From: Candidatus Poribacteria bacterium | Lineage (GTDB): Bacteria; Poribacteria; WGA-4E; PCPOR2b | NCBI GenBank assembly: GCA_003635265.1 | Contig: PYIZ01000009.1 | Location: forward strand, 215,591-279,590 | Reading direction: 5' to 3' | Length of the DNA: 64,000 bases | Shown here: positions 44,886 through 53,281 of the stretch, in pieces | How positions within the stretch are numbered: position 1 is the first letter of the stretch | Layout: every line of letters begins with the position of its first letter | The notes under the pieces: model-generated | What the model saw: the letters and a program-made list of their open reading frames with translations, nothing else | The model's database searches: none | What the model was told of the DNA's origin: nothing | Program-made: the position numbers and the translations under genes

Positions 44886-47800
44886 ATGCGTCAAGTTCGT
44901 ATACTCTTAGGGTTTATAATGCTTTTGTCTTTGGTCAGATGTTCCACACATGACCCACAGCAGATGCAACCCGATTTTTTCGTTGACGAGGAGGGGGCAG
45001 TAATTAGCCAGCTCCTCAGTGACCGTATTCTATCCCTAGCTGTTGATTCACGTTATTTGTGGGTGGGAACTGACCGAGGATTGAGTCGATATGATAAAGC
45101 GCAAGGTCGGTGGAGTAATTTCACTGTGAAAGATGGTTTGGCTCACAACCACGTTTTATCTATCGCTTTGGACGATCTTCAGGTCTGGATTGGCACACGC
45201 GACGGTGCGAGTCGTTATGCGATGGACACACATACGTGGACGCGCTACATGCCGCGTGATGGTTTGGCGGGGCGAGAGGTTTCTTCCATTGCTGTTGATT
45301 CGAGATTTATCTGGTTCGGCACACCAAACGGACTTTCTCGCTACGACAAGGAGACAAATAGTTGGGCGCGGAAGCGTGAGAAGGATGGTCTTGCGGGTGA
45401 CTTTGTTACACAAATCGCGATTGATGATGATTACATCTGGGTCGGTACGGAGAACGGAGTTTCTAGGTATGACAAGCTCACCGATTCATGGAACAACTAT
45501 GACAAGGACAGTGGACTTATTGATAACAGCGTGACTGCGATCGCCGCTGATGAGGATTCCGTCTGGTTTGGTACGGAGAATAAAGGACTCAGTCGCTACG
45601 ACCAACGGAATTCGGAGTTCGTCAGGGCGTACACCAAGAGAGACCGACTGACGAGCGATCAGATAAATGCACTGGCAGTGGATGGCACATCGCTATGGTT
45701 AGGAACTGCTGACAGTGGTGCGCAGCGCTACATTTTATCTGTCAATACATGGCGGGAATACACAGCAGAAACAGGGTTGTCCTCCAATCATATCACAGCA
45801 ATTGCTGCAGATGGAAATGTAGTGTGGTTTGGTACGTATGAGCACGGGCTGGTGCGATACGACTTACGCCATGAAACGTGGAGAATTTACAGCGAAATTA
45901 AAGCGTTGAGTGACAATGATGTGAAGGATATTTTCGTGACGGATGAGTCAGTTTGGGTAGCGACGCGATCCGGATTGAACCAAGCAATCTATCTTGAAAG
46001 CGCGGGAGACTCGACCACGCTCAATTGGCGGATGTTGAGTAAGGCAGAAGGCTTGGCAGATAACTATGTTACCAGTGTTGTGAAAGTAGGGGCAGATCTT
46101 TGGGTCGGCACACCACGCGGTTTAGGGGTGCGACGCGGAAACGAGGACAGGTGGACGTTTTTTACAACGAAAGATGGATTAGCACATGACTTTGTCACTT
46201 GCGTTGCGTGGGAGCCAGCGAATAGAGCCACCGAGGGACACGAACAAGGGGAAAGAACGGAAGAATGGAAGGGAGGGAAGGACAACAATACACCATACGC
46301 AAGTCAGTCGCATCACGCATCACGTTTCACGCATCACGTTTCACGTCTATGGATTGGGACAAGGGGAGGGCTTTCAACCTACGAACCTCAAAACCAAAAA
46401 TGGAATACACATCCGTCGAAGTTGCAAATCTCCGATTGGATTTATGACATCAAACTAGATGACAGTTTCGTCTGGATTGCTACCGCAGATGGTCTCGTCT
46501 ACTATGATCGGTCTGCCGGGGTATCAGGCAAATTGACCGAAAAAGATGGTTTACCTTCGGAGGTAATTAACACCGTTGCAATAGGGATTAATTCTATCTG
46601 GGTAGGCACACCTTCCGGTTTAGCGCAGATAGACAAGTCATTTGCCAAGCCTCACGTTTCACGTCCCGATATATCGAGGATCCTCATCCCGACACATCGG
46701 GATTCCGCTCTGCAGAACGAGCGGGATTTCACACTTCACGCCAATATCAGAGCAATTGTCGTTGATGCCGATACTATCTGGATAGGGACACCATCGGGAT
46801 TGGCAAAGTACGATACCACAGAAGATCTGTGGACGCGCTACACCCGTGAGAACACCAACAGGGGGCTTGCTTCCAATAACGTTAAAACCATTTCAAAAAA
46901 TAGCGGAAAGATTTGGGTCGGTACGACCGCTGGGGTTAGCTGCTTAGACGAAAAGACGGGAAAATGGTCGAAACACGTTGCGGCGACAACGACAGAAGTG
47001 CTGCACTCGAATTGGGTCAGCAAGTTGGCGGAGGATGGGGACGGACTCTGGTTCGGTAATTGGAAGGACTCGACGGAAGGTGCTATTGTAAGGTATAACA
47101 GACAAACAGATACATTCCGTTTCTTCAGCAAAGAAGACCTGCCATTGAAATTCATTGAGAGACCGATCACCCGGATACACGCGCTGGCTGTGGGTGAAAA
47201 TGAGGTGTGGGTCGGCAGCAATGGCGGAGTGTTACGATACAATAAAGCGACGGATATGTGGCGTCATTATACGACGGAGGACGGTCTGCCAAACAATGAG
47301 GTTTGGATTATTGTCCTTGATGCCCCATATCTCTGGACAGCGCATGTTGGCGGCGTGGTGAGCCGCTACTCGCTTGAGACGGATGTATGGCAAACGTATG
47401 AAATCGTGCCGAGCGTAGAATGGAGTAATATTGGAACCATTGCCGTCGATCCGCAATATGTCTGGGTGACAACGATTTGGGAGGGAATTAAGCGATACGA
47501 TAAATCGACAGATACTTGGGCAGTTATCACGGAAGCACACGGCTTGGGAAACAATGAAACCAATGACTTGCTTATTGATGGTGATTATATCTGGGTCACG
47601 GGCTGGGGAGATGCTAGCCGTTATAACCGGCGAACCGGAGAATGGGAGATATTCTCAAGCCAGCGGGTGCTCTCAGGCGTGAACTTTGGGATCGACAGGG
47701 GGCTTGACGGCGTTTGGCTTACGTATTCAGGGTGGAGTGGGGATGGTGCCATTGCGTCGAAGTATCACAATAAAACCGATTCATGGACGACCTTGAAACT

Positions 47801-49052
47801 CCCGCAGATGGAGGGGGTTGAATTTGACCGCACGAAGCAAGTTGTGGAGACAGTTGACGCTGTTTGGTTCGCGGCGGACGAACAGGGGCTGGCTCGGTAC
47901 AACAAAGCTGCGAAGGATTGGACATTCTTCAGTGACGAGAATGGTCTTGCAAGTAACGACCTCATTGAGTATTCCTTGGTGGTAGACGATAATTATGCTT
48001 GGGTGGGTACAGCCGGCGGATTGAACCGATATGACCTAGAGAAAGAGGTATGGACTACTTTCACCCAGTCACCTCTGACACGAACACTCCGCAAGTCGAA
48101 AGTGTACGCAATTGCCGTCGAAGCGCGTTATGTGTGGTTGGGGACTACCAATGGTTTACATCGCTATGACAAACAAACAGACCGTTGGTTTGTTCCCCGT
48201 GTAAAGGGGGACGACGATGAGGCGGACGACGCACCAAGTGTCACCTGCCTAGCCATTGATGAAAAATATGCTTGGCTCGGCACCAACAAAGGTATTCTGC
48301 GTTACGATAAAGCTGGAGACCGTTGGGAAACATACACTGTTGAAAACGGTTTGCCTTCCAATACCATCCGAGATCTGGACGTAAGAGGCTACGACTTATG
48401 GATCTCAACAGACCGTGGCGTTGCAACCTTCAATCGCCTATCTGATGATCCGAACGCCTGGGAGTCACATACACAAGCACTGGAAGTAGAAGGCATGGGG
48501 GATGATAAGAAATATGCACAGGCTCTTTTGAGCGACGATGTTCGTTGCGTTGCGGTTGGTGAGGAGCTGGTCTGGTTTGGCACGGACAAAGGGGTGTGCC
48601 GATATGATAGAGAGGGAAAAACATGGGAAACCCTGACTACAGATCTCTCTGTCCATGATAAAATTAAGATTCAAAGTAACCTGACAGATACTAGCGTCAT
48701 TGTTATTGATGGAGAAGAAATCTGGTTCGGCACGGGCAAGGGGGCGACAAAGTACAACATCGAATCTGGGGATTTCGTTACCTACACCCGATCGGACGGT
48801 TTGGCAAGTGATATTGTTACCTGCATTGCTTTGAACGGTGAGGAAATCTGGTTTGGCTCGGCAGATGCGGGAGTCACACGGTTGGATAGAGCCGTGGGTG
48901 ACTGGCGTGTTTTTGACACGGACAATGGCTTGCCGCATAATCGAGTCGAGTCAATTGCGCTTGACGGCGATCAGCTCTGGTTTGGCACGGAGCGGGGGTT
49001 ATGTCGATACAATCAGGCAACAGGAACGTGGACAAGTTATGCGGAAGATTAA
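44886..49052 (+). CDS. Giant Reg_prop beta-propeller lipoprotein, paralogue 2
   Basis: The 1388-residue protein starts at an ATG 11 bases after AAGGTGA, only 11 bases past the end of paralogue 1. The N-terminus is a signal peptide ending LVRCS, a lipobox with an unusual Arg before Cys. The rest is about 28 propeller repeats with the same core, aligning with paralogues 1 and 3 repeat by repeat. The family tail, where a VWFGT..G repeat follows LSDDPNAWE, is shared by all three. Inserts near residues 440-490 and 588-618 come from repeat DNA. There is no enzymatic or signalling domain. The end overlaps the start of paralogue 3 by 14 bases, which points to one operon. Confidence 0.82.
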   Translation: MRQVRILLGFIMLLSLVRCSTHDPQQMQPDFFVDEEGAVISQLLSDRILSLAVDSRYLWVGTDRGLSRYDKAQGRWSNFTVKDGLAHNHVLSIALDDLQVWIGTRDGASRYAMDTHTWTRYMPRDGLAGREVSSIAVDSRFIWFGTPNGLSRYDKETNSWARKREKDGLAGDFVTQIAIDDDYIWVGTENGVSRYDKLTDSWNNYDKDSGLIDNSVTAIAADEDSVWFGTENKGLSRYDQRNSEFVRAYTKRDRLTSDQINALAVDGTSLWLGTADSGAQRYILSVNTWREYTAETGLSSNHITAIAADGNVVWFGTYEHGLVRYDLRHETWRIYSEIKALSDNDVKDIFVTDESVWVATRSGLNQAIYLESAGDSTTLNWRMLSKAEGLADNYVTSVVKVGADLWVGTPRGLGVRRGNEDRWTFFTTKDGLAHDFVTCVAWEPANRATEGHEQGERTEEWKGGKDNNTPYASQSHHASRFTHHVSRLWIGTRGGLSTYEPQNQKWNTHPSKLQISDWIYDIKLDDSFVWIATADGLVYYDRSAGVSGKLTEKDGLPSEVINTVAIGINSIWVGTPSGLAQIDKSFAKPHVSRPDISRILIPTHRDSALQNERDFTLHANIRAIVVDADTIWIGTPSGLAKYDTTEDLWTRYTRENTNRGLASNNVKTISKNSGKIWVGTTAGVSCLDEKTGKWSKHVAATTTEVLHSNWVSKLAEDGDGLWFGNWKDSTEGAIVRYNRQTDTFRFFSKEDLPLKFIERPITRIHALAVGENEVWVGSNGGVLRYNKATDMWRHYTTEDGLPNNEVWIIVLDAPYLWTAHVGGVVSRYSLETDVWQTYEIVPSVEWSNIGTIAVDPQYVWVTTIWEGIKRYDKSTDTWAVITEAHGLGNNETNDLLIDGDYIWVTGWGDASRYNRRTGEWEIFSSQRVLSGVNFGIDRGLDGVWLTYSGWSGDGAIASKYHNKTDSWTTLKLPQMEGVEFDRTKQVVETVDAVWFAADEQGLARYNKAAKDWTFFSDENGLASNDLIEYSLVVDDNYAWVGTAGGLNRYDLEKEVWTTFTQSPLTRTLRKSKVYAIAVEARYVWLGTTNGLHRYDKQTDRWFVPRVKGDDDEADDAPSVTCLAIDEKYAWLGTNKGILRYDKAGDRWETYTVENGLPSNTIRDLDVRGYDLWISTDRGVATFNRLSDDPNAWESHTQALEVEGMGDDKKYAQALLSDDVRCVAVGEELVWFGTDKGVCRYDREGKTWETLTTDLSVHDKIKIQSNLTDTSVIVIDGEEIWFGTGKGATKYNIESGDFVTYTRSDGLASDIVTCIALNGEEIWFGSADAGVTRLDRAVGDWRVFDTDNGLPHNRVESIALDGDQLWFGTERGLCRYNQATGTWTSYAED
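46235..46348 (+). repeat. Octamer then heptamer tandem repeats in frame inside paralogue 2
   Basis: An 8-bp run at 46235-46290 (GAAAGAAC, GGAAGAAT, GGAAGGGA) is followed by a 7-bp run at 46310-46348 (CGCATCA, CGCATCA, CGTTTCA, CGCATCA, CGTTTCA). Together they add about 45 residues inside one propeller blade. Paralogues 1 and 3 have the blade uninterrupted. Confidence 0.7.
46650..46727 (+). repeat. Heptamer run plus palindromic repeat in frame inside paralogue 2
   Basis: CTCACGTTTCACGTCCC leads into GATATATCGAGGATCC, then ATCCCGACACATCGGGAT and AACGAGCGGGAT. The frame encodes RILIPTHRDSALQNERD, matching the peptide pattern of the copies in paralogue 1. The site corresponds to that at 42158 in paralogue 1. 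Confidence 0.7.
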
Positions 49053-52000
49053 CAAAGATGGGAAGACGGGAAGACGAGAAAACGTGAAAACCAGAGGGCA
49101 TTTGTTATTTCGTTGTCTTGTTGTTTCGTTATTCTGTTTTCAAATTTTCATGCTGCTATTTTACCTTGGGTGTAGGTTTAGCCAAATTGATTCGTCGGAG
49201 AAAAAAACGACGACTCTGGAAGGAGCAGCGATTACCCAAGCAGCAGCAAAACAAGCGTTGGTAAGTGATAATGTCCGTTGTATCTCAACTTCAGTTGACT
49301 ACATTTGGGTAGGGACAGACCGAGGTGTTAGCGTCTATCATAAAGGGGATAACCGTTGGACGAAATTAGATCGGGAAGATGGGCTACTCTCTGATGATGT
49401 CACTGCAATCGCTGCCGATGGAAAATCGGTCTGGATAGGGACGACTCTCGGTGTAAGTCTTTATGATGTGGAAACTAAACATTGGACAAAGTTCCAGCGA
49501 CGTGACGGCTTGGCAAGCAACAAAGTTACTGCCATTGCTGTGGATGGAAATTATATCTGGGTTGGGACCGAGGCAGGTATTTCGCGTTATGATAAGACGA
49601 CGGGGGCGTGGGCGCTACAACGAGAGAAGGATAAGGATCAATTTAACGTAATCACCGCAGTTGCCGTGGAATCTGAATATGTTTGGTTCGGCACAGAAGA
49701 CGGTCTCCGGCGCTACGATAAGCCCAAGGACGCATGGAACACCTACACAAAAGAGGAAGGACTGGTAGAAAACCATATCCGCTGGATCGCTTTAAGTCCT
49801 GACGCTGTTTGGGTGGGTACGGAAAAATCAGGTGTAAGTAAATACAGCACAATCAATCAAACCTTCACCGAGAGCCATACTCGAACAGATCGCATAGAGA
49901 GCGATTTCATTAGAGCGATTGCGGTGGATGGAGACAATGTCTGGTTTGGTTCGGCAGACCGGGGAATTCGGCGGTACATCACAACGGTGGACACTTGGTT
50001 CAAGTACACCACAGTGCAGGGATTGGTTAGCGATCACATTACCACATTGGCTGTTGATGGTAGGAATATTTGGATTGGCACTTACGAACACGGTTTGGGC
50101 CAATACGATAAGGTGACAGATGAGTGGACATGGTATTCCAAACGGGATACGCTGGTGTCGAATCAGATTAAGACACTGGTTTCAACTGGGGATGCACTCT
50201 GGGTTGGTACAAATAAAGGTTTAAGCCGCTATGCGCTTCAGGAAAAAACGTGGAAGACCTACACCAAAGCAGATGGTTTAACGACAAACTATATTACCTC
50301 TTTGGTAGGTGATGCCAACGACAGAACACTATGGGTGGGGACGCCCTTGGGGCTAGGAAAACTAGAAGACGGGCGGTGGCGTTTCTATACCGAGCGAAAT
50401 GGACTGGCAAACAATTTCGTTACCTGCATCAGCCTCTCCAATAACGTCGGGATTTGGGTCGGGACAAAAGATGGATTAAGTGTCTTAATGAAGGTGCCGC
50501 GACCCCCCTATTCATCACGTTTCGCGTTTCACGCTTCACGTCCCTATCTCACTGGCAAATGGGTAACAGCGGTACTGGCAATTGATGAGGAAGTTTGGGC
50601 GGGAACGACTGAAGGACTATATCGGAAAAATACTGCAACAGATAAATTTGAACCCTTTCCGATCGTGACAGATTATGTCAACACACTTACGTTCAGTCCA
50701 GATAAGCAATTGCTCGTTGGCACACAGAACGGATTGTGGATTATTCAGGGTGAAACATCAACTCACATCTCCGAGGGTTTGCCAAACCTGAATGTCAGGG
50801 CTGTCGCGGCAGAAGGGGGAACCATCTGGGTAGGAACACCGGGTGGGGTTGCGTGTTCCGATGAAACCGTGGTTCAACGGGTCTTTACGATGGAGCCAGA
50901 TGGCTTGCTACACGATAATGTTCAGAGCATTGCGGTTGTAGATACGCAGATTTTTTTCGGTACGGTTGCTGGCCTTGCGGTCTATGAGATGGAGGAAGAT
51001 CGATGGGAGAAGCATACACCATATCGCAACACAGAGATTTTGAGAGAAGATGAGGCACGTTGGATCGAGTTAGACGGGCACCACCTGTGGGTGCTCAACT
51101 GGTCAGCTTCTCCAAATGGTGCGATTTTGAAGTTTGATCGGCGCACCGATACGTGGGCGGAGTACACGAAAGACACACTACCACTCTCCTCCGATGTCCC
51201 ATTTATCACAGCAATTCCCCGACTAGCAGTGGGGCGAGAAAATGTCTGGTGCGCCACAGGAGATGGCGGTGTACTGCGATACAACAAAGCATCTGATACA
51301 TGGACCCACTTCACAAAATCATCTGGGTTGCCGGCACACCACGCCACGCGGATTGAGGTTGACGAACCAAATGGCGTTTGGGTTGCCTTTCTAGGGGGCG
51401 TAGCGGCGCACTATGATGCGCGAACCGAAAAATGGGAGTCGGTGAAAGTAACGGAAGCGGGGCCCGGAACATACATCGAAGACATCGCTTGTACGAAGGA
51501 TTATGTCTGGTTTTCTACAAACGGCGTTGGGGTCAAGAGGTATGAGCGCGCGACGAGAACTTGGCGGTCATACACAGAGGCGCAAGGTATGGCTTCGCGC
51601 TCCGGTGAGTGGATTGCAGCGGATGGAGAGGGGATATGGACCAGCGGCGGAAGTTCTTATTCGTGGGTCAGTGACCGGGGAACGAGTGGTGTGAGTTACT
51701 ACTCTCCTACCGACGATGCGTGGACAATTTATGATGGACGCAAGGGGCTGCGGGTTGGATGGGCGAGATACGGGCAGGTCAGCAAGGATTATGTTTGGTG
51801 CTTCGGTTGGGAGGGCATCAACAGATACGACAAAGCGGGCAAATCGTGGACTTCCTTCACACAAAGCGATGGACTTGCGCAATCATCGGTTGAGGCGATT
51901 TCAGAAGATAGCGATGGCTTCTGGGTTGGCACAGGTAGTAAGGGCGTCCTGAAATACTCGCAAGCGTCCGGTGCATGGACGGCTTTCACAGTCGAGGATG

Positions 52001-53157
52001 GGCTCGTTCATGACAGCGTCTGGAGATACCAACTTAAAGTCGATTCAAAATACGTATGGGTGGGAACATCAAGGGGCGTGAGTCGATACGATAAGGAGAA
52101 AGGAACTTGGACAGCCTTCACTAAACCAACAACTTTGGCAGACCGACGAGCGGTGGCTGTTGCTACTGATTCTCGACACGTCTGGGTGGGTACGCACCGT
52201 GGCTTAAGTCGATACGACAAGCGGTACGACACGTGGAAACACTTTCAGCAATCGGAGGAAGAATCAGGGAGAGATGAAGAAGATGATGAGGATGAGGAGG
52301 AAGAAGATGAGGAGGGTGAAAAAGAGGAGAAAAGTGAGCTTGTTGATAACAATGTGATTGACCTATCGGTCGATAGGCGGTATATTTGGATTGCAACTGA
52401 AGGTGGTGTTGGCCGGTACGATAAAATCGCAGATCGGTTTGAATCGTATACCAAAGAGAATCAACTGCCAAGCGTTGATATTCGAGCAGTTGTCGAAAAT
52501 CGAAGTGATGTATGGATTGGCACCAGAAATGGTATCAGCAAACACAGTATTCTTTCCGAAGATCGGAACGCTTGGGAAACATATAACGCCGCTATCGAGA
52601 TTTTACCAACGGTGGAAGGCAAATACGCCAAGAGTCTGAAAAATGACGATGTTCGATGTTTGGCGGTTGATGACAGTCGTGTTTGGGCTGGAACAAAAAC
52701 CGGCGTCTCACTCTATGCACTCAGGCAGGGAACATGGACTACTTTTACCCAGAAGGATGGGCTAGCTAGCGATGAAGTCAGTTGTATTACCATCGACAAT
52801 GAGCAGGTCTGGTTCGGAAGCAGGCGCGGTGTAACGGTTTACAATACAGTGAATGAAACGTGGAAGATACTTACAGAAGCGGATGGCTTGGGGTCGAATC
52901 TTATTACATCAATGGCAATCCGCGGGGATCAGGTTTGGTTCGGTACATTCGACAAGGGTGTTACCATGTTGGACAAAACCACCGGGCAGTTTAGGACCTT
53001 CACCAAAGCCGATGGGCTTCCTCATAATGGTATCCTATCTATTGCGATCGATGGCGACTACCTCTGGCTTGGCACACATGGCGGATTGACCCGATATGAT
53101 TCTCTGACGGGCACATGGACAGTTTATACCGAGTGGTTTGACCATGATGGAATATGA
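49039..53157 (+). CDS. Giant Reg_prop beta-propeller lipoprotein, paralogue 3
   Basis: The ATG at 49039 overlaps the end of paralogue 2; a GTG a little downstream, at the end of the octamer run, is an alternative. The 1372-residue protein has a basic N-terminus, a hydrophobic core and a lipobox-like YLGC near residue 45. About 28 propeller repeats follow with the same order as its paralogues, again with no attached signalling domain. A run of about 28 mostly Glu/Asp residues (encoded at about 52254-52336) is a spacer found only here; paralogue 2 has a short DDDEADD at the same point. The first codons lie in an 8-bp repeat run. Confidence 0.8.
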   Translation: MRKINKDGKTGRRENVKTRGHLLFRCLVVSLFCFQIFMLLFYLGCRFSQIDSSEKKTTTLEGAAITQAAAKQALVSDNVRCISTSVDYIWVGTDRGVSVYHKGDNRWTKLDREDGLLSDDVTAIAADGKSVWIGTTLGVSLYDVETKHWTKFQRRDGLASNKVTAIAVDGNYIWVGTEAGISRYDKTTGAWALQREKDKDQFNVITAVAVESEYVWFGTEDGLRRYDKPKDAWNTYTKEEGLVENHIRWIALSPDAVWVGTEKSGVSKYSTINQTFTESHTRTDRIESDFIRAIAVDGDNVWFGSADRGIRRYITTVDTWFKYTTVQGLVSDHITTLAVDGRNIWIGTYEHGLGQYDKVTDEWTWYSKRDTLVSNQIKTLVSTGDALWVGTNKGLSRYALQEKTWKTYTKADGLTTNYITSLVGDANDRTLWVGTPLGLGKLEDGRWRFYTERNGLANNFVTCISLSNNVGIWVGTKDGLSVLMKVPRPPYSSRFAFHASRPYLTGKWVTAVLAIDEEVWAGTTEGLYRKNTATDKFEPFPIVTDYVNTLTFSPDKQLLVGTQNGLWIIQGETSTHISEGLPNLNVRAVAAEGGTIWVGTPGGVACSDETVVQRVFTMEPDGLLHDNVQSIAVVDTQIFFGTVAGLAVYEMEEDRWEKHTPYRNTEILREDEARWIELDGHHLWVLNWSASPNGAILKFDRRTDTWAEYTKDTLPLSSDVPFITAIPRLAVGRENVWCATGDGGVLRYNKASDTWTHFTKSSGLPAHHATRIEVDEPNGVWVAFLGGVAAHYDARTEKWESVKVTEAGPGTYIEDIACTKDYVWFSTNGVGVKRYERATRTWRSYTEAQGMASRSGEWIAADGEGIWTSGGSSYSWVSDRGTSGVSYYSPTDDAWTIYDGRKGLRVGWARYGQVSKDYVWCFGWEGINRYDKAGKSWTSFTQSDGLAQSSVEAISEDSDGFWVGTGSKGVLKYSQASGAWTAFTVEDGLVHDSVWRYQLKVDSKYVWVGTSRGVSRYDKEKGTWTAFTKPTTLADRRAVAVATDSRHVWVGTHRGLSRYDKRYDTWKHFQQSEEESGRDEEDDEDEEEEDEEGEKEEKSELVDNNVIDLSVDRRYIWIATEGGVGRYDKIADRFESYTKENQLPSVDIRAVVENRSDVWIGTRNGISKHSILSEDRNAWETYNAAIEILPTVEGKYAKSLKNDDVRCLAVDDSRVWAGTKTGVSLYALRQGTWTTFTQKDGLASDEVSCITIDNEQVWFGSRRGVTVYNTVNETWKILTEADGLGSNLITSMAIRGDQVWFGTFDKGVTMLDKTTGQFRTFTKADGLPHNGILSIAIDGDYLWLGTHGGLTRYDSLTGTWTVYTEWFDHDGI
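49055..49103 (+). repeat. Octamer run at the start of paralogue 3
   Basis: AAGATGGG, AAGACGGG, AAGACGAG, AAAACGTG and AAAACCAG follow with a period of 8. They encode the basic n-region of the signal peptide. Confidence 0.65.
50511..50545 (+). repeat. Heptamer run in frame inside paralogue 3
   Basis: TTCATCA, CGTTTCG, CGTTTCA, CGCTTCA and CGTCCCT follow with a period of 7. The run encodes SSRFAFHASRP between two propeller repeats. It stops at GTCCC, the point where the palindromic repeat starts in the other paralogues. Confidence 0.65.
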
Positions 53158-53165
53158 GGAATGTA

Positions 53166-53195
53166 ACACGTGATGCGTAAAACCTGAAAGCGTTG
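53166..53195 (+). repeat. Short octamer-type repeat after paralogue 3
   Basis: CACGTGAT, GCGTAAAA, CCTGAAAG and CGTTGGTT have an 8-base rhythm like the run at 21163. It lies in the 124-base spacer before the barrel gene. Confidence 0.4.
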
Positions 53196-53281
53196 GTTCA
53201 TAAATAAAAGAGTGAACTAATGAACTAAATCGGTTTCTGTTGAACGATTTTCTAATAGGGGTCTAAAAGGAATTTTAGCAA

